Of a DNA stretch of 64,000 nucleotides, positions 47,213 through 58,800 are shown in pieces. Every line of letters starts with the position of its first letter. The stretch's first letter is position 1. The DNA comes from Thozetella sp. PMI_491. Taxonomy: Eukaryota > Ascomycota > Sordariomycetes > Chaetosphaeriales > Chaetosphaeriaceae. The stretch covers positions 591,523-655,522 of the forward strand of contig MU270041.1 in NCBI GenBank assembly GCA_021432635.1, in the 5' to 3' direction. Under the pieces are notes generated by a model, which was not told where the DNA came from, made no database searches, and saw only the letters and a program-made list of their open reading frames with translations. Made by a program: the position numbers and the translations under genes.

Positions 47213-47857
47213 ATGGCTGCCGCGCCTCCCATGTCCCTATCGCGCCTCCTGGTCATTAGCCTTGGAAACCCAGCCCCGTACGCAAGCACCTTCCACTCGG
47301 CCGGCCACATCGCCCTGGCCGCGTTGCAGCAGCTTCAGCCTGCAGAACACCCCCCCTTCGAGAGGAGGAAGTACGGCAAGGAAAAGGCCCGCAGCTCCGA
47401 CGGCCCCAAGTACACGCTCCTGCAAAGTCCGACCTTGATGAACGTTTCCGGCCCCTGGGTGCACAAGATCTGGAAGAGATTCGCCGAAGAACACGACCCG
47501 ACTCGGCTGGGGCTCGTGGTGCTGCACGACGACCTCGAGGAGAGGCTAGGCGTTGTCAAGATACGCGATTGGGAGCGCAGCGGTCGCGGTCACAATGGAA
47601 TCAAGAGTATGAAGGCACACATGGCGCCCTTACCAGGTTACAAGTGGGCGCGCGTGTCGATCGGGGTTGGACGGCCCGGAGAGCGAGATCGGGACTCTGT
47701 ATCAGATTTTGTCCTCCGTGATATGCCACAAGACGCCCTGAGCACCATCGAGAGGTCGGCCTCCGAAATTTATGCGGCTCTCCAGCAGCTGGAAACCAAA
47801 TGGAATGCTCAGATCGCATCTGCCGCCAGACGTGATGCTGCCGACAAGACAGCTTGA
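47213..47857 (+). CDS. pth1: Peptidyl-tRNA hydrolase, Pth1 (bacterial/mitochondrial type)
   Basis: Cleaves peptidyl-tRNA released from stalled ribosomes, recycling tRNA; fungal Pth1 is mitochondrial or organelle-associated. Intronless, 214 residues, usual length. The N-terminus reads LLVISLGNPAPYASTFHSAG, with N19 and the catalytic H28 aligned to the bacterial GLGNPG...TRHN pattern. TLMNVSG gives N77, matching the substrate-binding MN.SG, and VLHDDLEE supplies D107, the partner of the catalytic His. SGRGHNGIKS at 123-132 is the second signature with its Asn. WARVSIGVGRP and VSDFVLRDMP complete the family blocks. No obvious long targeting peptide is present, so organelle import would need an internal or cryptic signal. 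It is divergently paired with the Rvs161/Hob3 gene. Confidence 0.93.
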   Translation: MAAAPPMSLSRLLVISLGNPAPYASTFHSAGHIALAALQQLQPAEHPPFERRKYGKEKARSSDGPKYTLLQSPTLMNVSGPWVHKIWKRFAEEHDPTRLGLVVLHDDLEERLGVVKIRDWERSGRGHNGIKSMKAHMAPLPGYKWARVSIGVGRPGERDRDSVSDFVLRDMPQDALSTIERSASEIYAALQQLETKWNAQIASAARRDAADKTA

Positions 47858-49847
47858 CATGCCTCTCATGGGGGCGCCCCAGCCGAATTCAATGAATCAA
47901 GCAAACCGCATAGCAAAATTATAGATAGGTACGTGCATGGAAGCCTTTGGAGCCAGCTATCTTCCAGGTAGGTCTGGTTAACGACCGCGCCGCCCAGAGA
48001 AGATTGCCCGGGAAGCCGGTTCGACGCGATACCGCCGCTGAAATCGGCGCCATGGCAAACCTCACGGCGCGGTAACCCACCGGTCACCCCACGCCGGAAT
48101 GACTAGACCGGTATCTAAGTTTTATAGATGGCATTGGTGTAAGGTTAAATAGCTCGCTCCTCTTATTGTATCCTTCGCCTGTCGCCAACGCAGGCACAAA
48201 TACATGCTACACGCAACCTAATGCATATATAAAACGAAGGGTGTCGTCGGCCCTGTATACCGGATATGGATACCACATCTAGGCGTGGCTATTACGTCAC
48301 GCGATGCGACCTTGAGCGTCAAGTCTTCCGATCCACATACTGCGGATACAACTATCTCTACGCCGCAGCTTACAGATCTTGCTACACAGCGATCAACGGA
48401 TGAGAAGGATGACAAAATACGCTCAATAACCCACCACTGTCTCCAAAAGCTACGCCACACTCATCCAAACAAGCAGTCTTGCTGTCGGCTTTCCCTTAAA
48501 AGATAGGACTGTACCGGCCGGGCTTCTCGAGAGTCGATACCAATTACCTCTCGTACAAAGAGGCAGCCCGCCCCCGCGCATTCAGACACTCGTTGCTGGA
48601 GGAAAAGAAGCGGCAGGATTATCAGGGTAATTTCCCTTTCCCTAGGAACTGGGAATATTTGAACGAGTGCCTTGAGTGTGTCGAGAGGAGGAGAAATTGG
48701 GTAAGCGAGAGTAGGTCTTGGGCCAGTGTAAGAAGAAAAGGTGGCTTGACCTGTTAATTAAGATGGCCAAGCACGGGAAGAGCCATTGTATCTCTGTGTA
48801 ACCCGGGACAATGAACAACCCATAACCCTAAAGCACTAGCGCCTACCAACTGCCGTATTGCAACGATATGTTCGCACAGTTAGTTCCCTCGTAGAGTCAT
48901 AGAGAGATAACCAAACTTATAGAAAGCAGGGGCGCTGTAAAGGGACGCAATACCACGCAAAATTACTCGCAACATCACCGTGTTACTTCATCCTCTTATC
49001 CGTAGGTTGTGTAAGCGGTCTGGTCTGGGATGGCGTTGCGGCTAACCCCCCCCCCCCCCTTGACCCCCTTTTAGAGTAAACAGACGCGGCTGGGTAACGG
49101 GCATACCGAAAGGCTTTCATAAAACAGCACCCCTTTCATAAGACGGCATATCCGAGGACTTTTAGAGTTTCGGTACCATCTGACCCAGTCATAGGCTCGC
49201 TAGCCCAGTATCGTGAGCTCGGATCCCCAAGCCCGCGATATGATACACGCATTGTCTGAGCCCAACATCTCGGCCGGCACATGTAAATTCAGACGACTTT
49301 AGAACGCCATTCACATCTTTTTATTCTGAAAAGTAGTGCTTCGATGCACAGGGAACCCTTGACAAGCCAGTCGTAACTCTCCAGACCCCGCAAAGCTACC
49401 CCAGGCTCCAGTGGGCTACTTGACCCCAGAGAGTTCGGGGACCCCAGGATGATCTTTAACCCCGCCTCAGTATCACATAGTAGTAGGCCGCAAGGTTTCC
49501 TGTCTTGGGCCGGTTTAGTCCGTCTGCTCGTCTGTGATTGGTATTGTGCTCGCTACTCAACCCAGCAGCACCCTCTTGACATGGTGCCCGCATTCGGTTC
49601 TTGCTCCGGAGTGCCACCCATGAGATCACAGGCAGGGAGCATGACAAAGTTGCTGGCAGGTCGGCATATATGCCTCGGTATCACGATCTTGTAACCCTTG
49701 TCTCCTTCTATAATCGGGATCGAATAGTCATGCCTATAAACATGTGTGCTCCGCAGATAACACCACTCTCTACTGACTCGGACAACACTTTAGGCCATCC
49801 CGCCGAACTTCCCTTCCTCAACATACTCTAGGCTTATTAAGACATCA
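47858..49847. other. Intergenic region upstream of the HsbA-like gene
   Basis: About 2 kb. No gene recognised. It includes a 14-C homopolymer and AT-richer parts around 48120-48240 and 48870-48980. The final few hundred bases should be the HsbA-like promoter. Confidence 0.4.
49046..49059. repeat. Poly(C) homopolymer, 14 bases
   Basis: Fourteen consecutive C residues followed by TTGACCCCCTTTT. Length may be variable between isolates and is error-prone in assembly. No function is evident. Confidence 0.6.
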
Positions 49848-50921
49848 ATGCGTTCGATATCCATCTTTGCTTGCTGGGTCGGCATCTCCGGCCACGCTTC
49901 GGCCTCTGTAGTACCGCAACTCACGCCGCGGTTTGGAGAAGGCGTACACCCCCCGAATAACGAATGGATCCAGGGTCGACAGGCTGGTGGCCTTTCATCA
50001 CTGACGACATCCATCAAGGCGATTGAGGCCAGCGTTAACGCCACCACGGATGCCGTGACCCCGTTCGAAGGTGGTACTATCAAAGGATTGATAGGCCTCA
50101 TCAAGATTGACGAAGGCGTCGTCGAGTTGGGGAATAGTATCGACACGACCACCAAAATCGCCGATAACACACCAACTCTGAGCGTTAATGAATCGTATGA
50201 CATCCATTCTTTGACCTTTATAACAACCCTAGAAGAGAGTTGACGAGTTCTAGAACGACGCTTGGGGTCCAGTTCCTCGGCCTTCAGCCCAAGATCACGG
50301 ATCTTCTTAGCCGCCTCCAGACCAAGCGCCCGGAGTTCGACAAGGCAGGCTTCAAGATCTTGGACGTGAGGAGCCTCATCCGAGACGACCTCACGAGTCA
50401 GCAGAAACAAGCTGATACCCTAGGTACTGCTGTGAGTCCTACCTGCTCGGTGCTTACACCATGTGCTCCTTTCCGAGATACTGACTATCGAGAAGCTCGT
50501 CAAAGTGCTAGACCCTGCGCTGCAACCCCTGGCTACCCCGGTTACACAACAGATACAAGGAAACTTTAGCCAGGCCGTTACTGCCTTCAGTGGACGCGGG
50601 GGCAAGATCAAGATCCCGGCCAAGGCGGTACCTGCACTGTCGAACCTCCTCGCCGACGTCGGCAAGGCGCTCGGGATTAAAGTCAATGCCGTGGCGCAAG
50701 GTGCCACCGCGCAGGCTGCAGGACCAGACCCGGCCACCATCGCCCCTGCCACTGATGCGGAGCTGGCTGCATCCGACCCAGCAGTGGCAGAACAGAGCGC
50801 TCAAGCGGCCATCGCGGCTACACCTGACGCGGATCTCGACAATCTTGGCGACGATGAGAATGACCTGAGTGGGATCCCCCCACTAGTGCTGGCTGTCTTG
50901 AGGAAGTACGATATTATTTAA
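49848..50921 (+). CDS. HsbA-like secreted cell-wall / hydrophobic-surface-binding protein
   Basis: Secreted helical protein of the HsbA (hydrophobic surface-binding protein A / cell-wall galactomannoprotein) family, which coats surfaces and helps recruit enzymes. Exons 49848-50194, 50254-50431 and 50478-50921 give 322 residues; introns of 59 and 46 nt have donors GTATGA and GTGAGT. A signal peptide covers residues 1 to about 19 (MRSISIFACWVGISGHASA). The HsbA repeat-like helices run from LTTSIKAIEASVNATTDAV through KITDLLSRLQTKRPEFDKAG to EKLVKVLDPALQPLATPV. The C-terminal 90 residues are Ala/Asp/Pro-rich, and the protein ends LSGIPPLVLAVLRKYDII, with no clear GPI signal. The unspliced sequence shows stops that look like a broken gene; splicing resolves them. 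Role inferred from family; sequence is divergent. Confidence 0.75.
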
Positions 50922-51648
50922 TCTGCTGATTGTATTGCCAAGGAATGCAGTGGTAACCTGTTGAAGAGGAGCCTTAGCTGTATATGTAGTGGCGTTGGCT
51001 AGGACGGCGACGATAACCGTCTTGGGCAAGGCACACAGTAGGATAAATTCGAATTAGTTGCGATGAGATAACCGCCTAATACACGTATAATGTGGCATCA
51101 GGCGGTATTTATGAACTTGCTGGCCTGCACAGGACGGCCTTGCAATGCACATCTAATCGATCTTGCTTGAGATTTAGAGAATGTCGAGGTAAGTGACCTC
51201 GGGAAATAACGACCGGTTGATGGTCTATATGGGGAGGCAAAGCACCACACATGGTGGTAGTGCTTAGCTATCACAAGATATGGAAAGCTATGATAGTCTT
51301 GCGCATTCTCGATGGAGAGCACTGACCGCCAACCCCTGGTATCAAGCTCATGGTTTTGCCACCACGACTCTGCCCCTTTCACCTCTCCCTCGAGCAAGAC
51401 GAAGAGAAACACGAATGGAAGAGTCGGTAATGGTAATAAAATAAACCCTGAGGCAAACTTGGGCCTCCTTTTCCGCAAAGAGCATGCTGTTCCTATGGTC
51501 GAGCGTAATTGCGGCATGGAAGGACCCCCGTAGCTAATGTACCAATGTCGACAGCCGGAAGGGGGGTCGATGATGAAACACGGTAGAGAAAGCGTGCTCA
51601 GCCTGGAGAGACATGTTAGTGATTGCTGGGTCTATAGAGGTGCGAGAG
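50922..51648. other. Convergent intergenic spacer between two secreted-protein genes
   Basis: About 730 bases; two 3' ends meet here. No gene or repeat recognised. Confidence 0.4.
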
Positions 51649-52188
51649 TTATGGAATCCCGGGGTCCATACTGGTGTGACACTCGTATAGGGTGTAACAG
51701 TTCGTGCCGTCGCTCAGCTGCCAGGCAAGTGGCCAGCCCCAGTCATCGCCAAAGCGCTTCCTGCACTGCCAAAGTTCTGGGGGCTATGAGTTAGCACGCG
51801 TATCTATGGTATAGTATGTCTCGGTTGACAAACCGGTCGTGGTGGTGGCGTTGCCAACGGGGGCAAGGGCGGCCTGGCTGGCCGCATTTGCCTGGAGATG
51901 AGACGTGAAGACATCACCGTTCGACAGCGGAGCCTTGACGGTCTTTCCCTCGAAGGTCACGACAAATCCTGGGTCATATACGGCAACAGGGGGTTCCATC
52001 TCTTCAAACTCTGCATTGTTGTCGAAGTACCCGACCTGAGACTTGGTCCAGGCTGTGGGGCTTCCACAGTTGGCGATGTAGATCCGCTCAACCGGAGCCC
52101 TGCCTTCTACAGCCCTGGTGATGGGGATGGCGTTGACTGACGTTATAAGAGCGATGGTGACAGCGAGTAGAGAGGTCGAGCGCAGCAT
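51649..52188 (-). CDS. Small secreted cysteine-containing protein (unknown family)
   Basis: Not recognised by name. Two exons, 52188-51834 and 51776-51649, give 160 residues. The 57 nt intron has donor GTTTGT, a textbook branch site GCTAAC and acceptor CCCAG; splicing bypasses a stop that would truncate the protein at 134. A clear signal peptide (MLRSTSLLAVTIALITSVNA) precedes the mature part. Four cysteines are visible: one in YIANCGSPTAW and three in exon 2, LWQCRKRFGDDWGWPLAW and NCYTLYEC, enough for two disulfides. The dense Trp/Tyr/Cys block in exon 2 is typical of folded secreted proteins. Size, secretion and location beside another secreted protein suggest a surface or host/competitor-interaction role, which is inference only. 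Confidence 0.75.
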
Positions 52189-53877
52189 GTTGTCTGGGAG
52201 AGATTGCCGGGGGCCACTTAAGGAGAGGTCCTGGGAGGTGTTGTGGAACGACTCGTGCAGTGAGGAAGAACTGGCGAGAGGCAGGCCGGTATCCTAGGGC
52301 TTGATATCATCGCAACCCATCGAGACGGCCGAGGGGAGGACCAGGAGGTACTTATACCCCCGTGGCGTACCTTGCATCGTGAAGGAGCGCGTGGTGGTGA
52401 GCAGGTCGATTTGCGGCCTCTGCAGCAGCCCCCTACTCGTCCTCGTCACACTAGCCTAGAGTGACCATGCCATGCAGGTGCGGTCACCTCTCCAAATCAA
52501 GTTGCGTTTGTGGATAGCGTAGGTCCGTCACGGCCAGGTCCGGACGGACGTGGCCAGTCGCGGCGGCCGCTGGGGGTGGGGAGGGCATTTCGGCCGGTTT
52601 GGTCGCTCTGCTGACGTCCAAGGTCATGCAGGTAGAGGGCAGATGTGATAGAGGGCCGATGGGGACCCGACATCACATCCAACCATTGGCAAATAGCATT
52701 GCGCGAGGCTCTGTCCGGGGGCCGTGGGGAATCCCAGCCCGGCGAGCTGCAGATGATGATTTGCGCAGCGTCCAAGGGCCAATGTCGGCAGACGGATCGC
52801 CAGTCCAATTGCCTGTTTCCTACATCGCAGCCTGTGGCTTTCCAGGGGGGGGGGGGAGGTGAGGGGGCCGTCGGTTCGTGACCCGAGCATAGGGGCGAGG
52901 AAAAGGGGCGCGGTCATTGACGATTGGTTAGATGCAGGGTCATGGTGATGACTGGGTTGGAGAGCGGCGGCTAATTGAAACGGCGGCGTTGGGCTGCTGT
53001 GCCCTGCCGGGTCTCGGATTGGAGCACACCATTCATCTCATGCGGGGGCGGGATCTAGGGGACCTAACTGCCTGACCGTACTGACGTTACTGACGTACCT
53101 TGGGAAGCTTCGTCACTTAGGTACCTACCCCACGTAGCTAGACCCCTGGACCACCTCTCCCCAAGGGGGAGACTTGGGACGCTATAAGCCAAGGCAAGCA
53201 CCTAGGCTCGCGGCCTAAGACATTTGTCGAAAAACTACTGGAGCTTGGCCTAGCCGACGATCAGACAATTCCGAATTCGGGTCTCGGGCAAGATGGAAGA
53301 GAGAACTGCGGGATCAACCCGTGCCTTGCGCGAGGCAACCTATGGTGTTTTTCGCAAGCCCGACAAGCAAACAGAAGCAGGACGGGGAATTCGTTGCCTC
53401 GGGGTTCCTCTTGCCAGATACCTAATATACTTAGGTACCTTACCTACCTTACTTGTACCTAGGTAGGTAAGGTAGGTACAGTACCTAGATGCTGTGCCTT
53501 CCCTTTGTAGACGCGGGACGAAGCGTCTGCCAGTGATGACTGTTGGTGAGTGGGTCTAGGCTACACTTGCCCGGATGACTCCATTACAGCTGACAATAAA
53601 GGAAGCACCTGAACGGCCAACGCGGTCACTTTCCTGACCCGAGCCAAACTTTCTACAAACTATTTACCAACAAAAACCGCAGGTTTCTCGGATTTCTCAG
53701 CTCGTCAGCCCTCCGTCTCACTACACCGTGCCGTCCTGCTTCGCTGGCGCGAGACGATCCAATACTTGTCACCAACGTCCATTATATTGGCCGAGTACTC
53801 CGCCGTGCCGGGACGCCTCTGCTCTTTTGTCCGTTGCCAAAGACCTCCGCCAAGAAGGATCCCGTGTGTTTGCCACG
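52189..53877. other. Intergenic region with AGGTACCT-type repeats
   Basis: About 1.7 kb between two divergent genes. The left side is the promoter of the small secreted protein. A G-run of 11 sits near 52846. The right part holds several copies of the palindrome AGGTACCT and a near-perfect inverted repeat. An ATG at 53728 is in frame with the deaminase and could give a longer N-terminus. No other gene recognised. Confidence 0.45.
53436..53474. repeat. 14-bp inverted repeat of TACCTTACCTACCT type
   Basis: The arm at 53436-53449 (TACCTTACCTACCT) is matched by its exact reverse complement at 53461-53474 with an 11-base spacer. The palindrome AGGTACCT overlaps it at 53433-53440 and occurs again at 53119-53126. 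Such words are frequent upstream of Sordariomycete genes, so this may be a regulatory motif cluster about 400 bases before the deaminase start. Confidence 0.6.
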
Positions 53878-55356
53878 ATGAAGCAAGATCGCTACCTGAA
53901 CCTCTGCCTCGAGCAGGCTACCCTTTCGCCACTTCGCTACCGCCACGGCTGCATCGTCGTCAAAGGGGGCAAGGTCATTGGGCGGGGCTTCAACGACTTT
54001 CGCCCCGGCTACGAGGCAAACACTGTCAAATCCGGCCGCTGGCGCTCGGGACCGGGAGACTCCATCTCGAGGGCTTGCCGGACATCGAAGCCCAAGCCAA
54101 CGCGAGACTGCAACTCGACCGTGTCGGACACTAACGAGACCACACACGCCCCGATGCAGAGCCAACCAGCCATCATGTGCACCGGCCCCGGAGCCAACAC
54201 ACCTCTCTCCCTGCACTCGGAGATGATGGCTATCAACTCTGCCCTCGCTTCCTCCAACCCCCAGACGACTGCCTTCGGCTCTCGCGCGAAGCTGTATCTC
54301 AGGCTTGCGAGCAATAGCGTCAGAAGCCACGCACAAGTTCTGCGAAACGGCCCCCTACAGGCTTACGTCCGGAGCACATGCCTTGAAAGCGCAAAAGCGA
54401 GCCCCCACCGGGCTGCCACCGAGCCCGAGGGCCAAGAGTGGCGTGTTCAACCAGCCGCACGTCAAGAGGCCACGGGGTCAAAGAGTGAAGGCACAGCAGC
54501 GTCATCACCACTACCACCGCTCTCTGAGGGACAATGCAAGGTCCGAGGTTGTCAATAAGCGCAAGAGGAACAGAGCCACTCAGCACCGGAACCAAAGTTT
54601 GCCACCAGAAGCTCGTAGTAGTGTAGACGACAACTTTTTGGCAGAGGAAACCACATCACCAGATTATACTCGGGAGCAACTGCGTCCGACAGCCGTTGGT
54701 GCTAGAGACCGTAATAAGGTAAGTGGCTTTCCCCTTTCTCCTGCCCGCATCTTACAGCATGCTAAGAACAAACAATCCAGAAACAGTGGCATGACGCCAA
54801 GATTCCACACTCCTCCAACAAGTCGCTAATACCCGAGATGATCCAATATAGGGCTTGCAGCACGGCCGAAAGGATGAAGCATCCAAAGCTCGTAGGTGCC
54901 GACGTGTACGTGGTACGAATGGCTAATTTCACCTCAGATGGCACTGCCGACTTGGAGCCATCCCTGGTGGGTGTCACCAACGGAGGGGTAGAAGCTACAG
55001 CCCCCACCAACTTGACGTCCGCTGGATCTCTGCATGAACAGCTTCGCTGTAAGGATCCGGAGTCGAACAAGACCGCGCCCCGGCCGTCTCACAGCACCTT
55101 CTACGCAAGAGCCCTGGAATCCCGGCCTTGCTATCGCTGCGTCTGCTATATGCACAGCGTAGGTATTAAGCGTGTCTTCTGGACCAACAGCGAGGGCAGT
55201 TGGGAGAATGCAAAGATCCGGGACTTGGTAGATATGCTCAACGGCAATGGTCCCTGCAACACCACCACGGCCGAGGAGTCTGTTGCGGACCTGGGGGTAT
55301 TCGTCACGAAGCATGAAGTGCTACGACTCAGAAGGTCCTTTAGAGACTCCGAGTAA
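53878..55356 (+). CDS. Cytidine-deaminase-fold protein with very long insertion
   Basis: Predicted zinc-dependent nucleoside/nucleotide or base deaminase fold. Exons 53878-54293, 54361-54718 and 54781-55356 give 449 residues (introns 67 and 62 nt). The N-terminus MKQDRYLNLCLEQATLSP and LRYRHGCIVVKGGKVIG form the first helix and strands. LSLHSEMMAIN carries H113 and E115, the zinc-ligand and catalytic-glutamate pattern. SRPCYRCVCYMHSVG carries C375 and C378, the remaining zinc ligands, followed by KRVFWTNSEGSW. The ligand pairs are 260 residues apart, against about 30 in ordinary members; the gap is filled by a basic, low-complexity, probably disordered segment and a strand block, GADVYVVRM. 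The substrate is unknown. ATG at 53728 is an alternative start adding 50 residues. It is convergent with the next gene. Confidence 0.75.
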
Positions 55357-55857
55357 GCAAGGCTGGAAGGGTAATTAGCCCAGAGAAGGGCTACATCTCC
55401 CGGCCTGTAATAGTACTCTCCGTAGACCGCGGCGCTTCGAGTCTATCGAGCCGCGTGCACTAGGCGTATGTTTACCATTGACGATAATCTATCCTAGCAG
55501 AATGGGCCGGGCGGCGTCGTTGCAAACAATACCAAGTCTCACGCCAACAAGGACCGCTCAAAGTGCTCAACGAGAGGTGTCTAATGACTATGTTTCATGT
55601 ATTCATATGCACTCTGGAAGATATCAACTTGCTAAAGTCGAGAAAGGCAAAAAAGTCTCCTCGCACACTCTAAGTCCACAACATGGCTCATGAAATAGTC
55701 TCTCGGAGGAGACCACAAACTGCAAACCCGCCTGAAAACATAAGGCGCACACAAGCCCGGCTATCCATCAATCTGCCGCTGCCGGACAAGACGCCAAGGC
55801 CCCAGGCGCCAACAAGATGCAAATTCACTGCTACCCGAATACCGAACTCGCCGCCGA
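55357..55857. other. Convergent intergenic spacer
   Basis: About 500 bases between two 3' ends. No gene recognised; two short open frames are not protein-like. Confidence 0.4.
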
Positions 55858-58800
55858 TCAATGCATAGTCCGGGCGCGGCGCTTCGGGGCCGGTGTCCCA
55901 TTCACGCTCATGCCGAGGCTCGCGATCTTGGTCCTACGTGTGCCCATGCCACGCGACGAAGGCATTCCCTTCTTGGCCGAATGCGCAGAAGAAAGCCTAG
56001 GGGCTGGCTCTGGCTCGTCGTCGACAGGGACAGCCACAGCTACCTTCTTGATCGGGGTCGGGGCCTGAAGCTTAGACGCTCTTGTGCGCCGGGGCGCCTT
56101 GCCCGTGGCTTTCTCAGCTTTGTCGGCCGTCGCCTCCGCTATTTTGGGTTGGGGAGACGGCGCGTCCGCAATGTCGACGGTTTTAGCATCATCGTCGATG
56201 CTTGGCTTCGCACGGGTCCGCGCAGCTTCTTCCTCGGTCTGGAAGCACGCCAGAATCTCTGCCCAGCGGACGCGGTTCTCCTTGCGGCTTTTCCGCCCAT
56301 CGTTGGAGGCATCGGCATCAGCGTCGGCAGCTTCGGCCTCTCGGCTTTCCTTGGCGTCAAAAACTCCCTTCAATTCCTTCATCCTCCATGCCGGGTCCTC
56401 GACTTGGCGCGCAAGCACCATCCTCGCCGGGACCGAGTTGCCCTTGTTCTTGCGCGTGTTCACCCTGGTGATGGCCGCTAGATCCTTCTCCTCGCTACGG
56501 TTCCTAGCCGCAGCAAGATTCGAGTCAAGGGCGGTGTCGCCGAGCATGCCCGCCTGGCCGGGCAGGCGGATAGGGATCATCGACAGAGCGATTGAGTTCG
56601 CAGATGGCGATGCAGGCTTGAGGGCGACGCGGGCGGCACGCGCCCGTGTGGACCGACGGGGGCCCGGCACGCTGGGTTCGACCTCTGCATCATCGATTTG
56701 CGACATGGACGCATCAAGCGTGGTCTCTAGCTCGAGATCAAGCCGCTTCCGTCGGCGCTTTTGTTTCGGCTGCGGCGAAGGCTCCTCGGATGCGAAGATC
56801 GGCTTGCCCTTGAAGATGTGATCCCCTTCGTCGGGCTTCCGCTTCTTGCGTGGGCTTGGGCTGTTACGGTCCCTCTCGCCTAGAGGGCGTCTCTTGAGAG
56901 GAGAGTCGGACTTGCTTATTGGCGAACCGGTAGAGGAGGTCGATCCCATAGAGCCCGAGCGCCGTTGCAGACGGAGTTTCCTCCTAGGCAAACCGAGACT
57001 GGTGGTTGCCGCTGCAGCCTTCGCGCTCTTATCAGCCGTGACGCGCGTCACAAATTGGCGCAATATCTCCGTCTCAGAGTCGTCGTGGTTGTTCAGAGGC
57101 TCGTCCTCTCCCATGGCGATATCTTCTACGGAAAGCGGGTCGTCCTCGGCAACTTCCTCGCTGCCATCCATCGCTTCCATCTCTGCATCCAACTCGGCTG
57201 TGTCCTCCTCAACGGTGACCTCATCTTCCTGGTTCTCGTTCTGGATGGCATCATCTATCTCAGCTTCGTCGTCAACGTCGGCATCCACTGGCTGCCAGCG
57301 GGAGCGTTTCTTCAGAGAACCGCTGTTTATCGGCGTGAAACCTGTCATGCTTCCTGGTGGTGTCTCAAGGATTACGTCGTGCTCGTTGTCGACACCGGTT
57401 GTCGGTTCAGCGCCGGTCTCCGCATAAGGGGGCGTTGACGGGAGCACTGAAGGCGGCAACTGATCCAAGGTGAACACGGGGTTCGGAGACAAGCCAGGAG
57501 CAGGCCCAGATGGTGCACTCCTGGCCTCCGTAGGCTCGATAAATGCAGAGCCATCCGGCGAGGGGTAATCATTGTCTTGTCCTTCCTTGAGCGGAGCCAT
57601 TTCTGCTGCATCTATTTTGCTAATGGCTTCCTGAGTCGAATCCGGTCTATGATCTTTTAGATCGATCGGTGACGCAGAGAAGTGCCTGGGAGACTCCCTA
57701 GCGATGGCTGGGCTGGAGGGGTTCGCTGCCGAGGGCGCAGGTTGCAGCAAACCATCTTGGTCAACATCGACTGAATGATCAGGGCTAGGGGTCGGGCTAA
57801 CGTCAACCTCAGGCGAAGCATAAAGCCCCGCATTGACGCCCTGTTCCACCACAGCCTTCCCCGACTCATGCACGACTAGAAGTGACTGACACGGCGAGGA
57901 CACAATGGCGGATGCGCATTGCCCTGGGGAGAGTGTGCTCGAAACTTCCTCAATTCCGCGCGACGTCTCGGAAGCCCTGGCCCGAGAGAGAACTTCACTA
58001 GGGGTAAGAGACGGGCCGGATGAGGCCGCAGGCTGCTCTGGGCTCACGAGCTGCTCCTTGGTGCAAGAATTGCCCATCTCGACCGGAGCCGAGGCTGCCT
58101 CCGTACCGCCTAGAGCCTTCGTCGGCGTTGTTGGTGCCGCTCCGGGTTTCTGTGATGGTGTGGTCTCCTTCGAACGCTTGCGGGTGGTCTGAGAGGCCTG
58201 ACCAAATATGTCCAAGTTCGTCCCTACATCCACTACTAACGTCGACTCTAGCGGAACCGTAGTATCGTCACCTCCTAAAGAGGACATGGTGTATTCGGAT
58301 GTCTCCCCTACTTCACCCTCCACGATGGCACTCATGGGTCGCCAGCCCTCGACCTCGCGAGACACCGGGTTCAAGGTATGGCGTCGTTTCGTGGACTTCT
58401 TGCTATCATTTTCACCAAATCCCCAGCTGCGTCGGCGGTTGCTTGAATCACTGCGAGCCTCAGCTGAGGCGCGGGCAGGTAGAACTGTGCGGTCGATTCG
58501 CATGGCGGTGTGAAGCGAAACACGCCTCTTAGCCTCGTGCGCGGGCAGCCTCGGGCTCTCGGGCAGCGGCTGGTCGAACACATGCGGCGAAGGCCATGCC
58601 GATCCTACAGGAGAAGCCCTGGTGGCCTCGGCAACCGGGCTATCTTTACCCACAGGCGCGAGTACGCCCTTCGATTTCTCGTCTGCCACAGAGGGAGAGG
58701 CACTTTCGCTCGGTTCCTCGATCGTGATCGCCACAGGAGCAACCGCGGAAACGAGCCGCTTCACTGGAGAAACACCGGCCCTTCTTGTGGCGGGTGTGGC

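Noticed and set aside
50195-50477. Apparent frameshifts in the HsbA-like gene
   Set aside because: Two introns with good donors explain both frame changes, so this is not a pseudogene.
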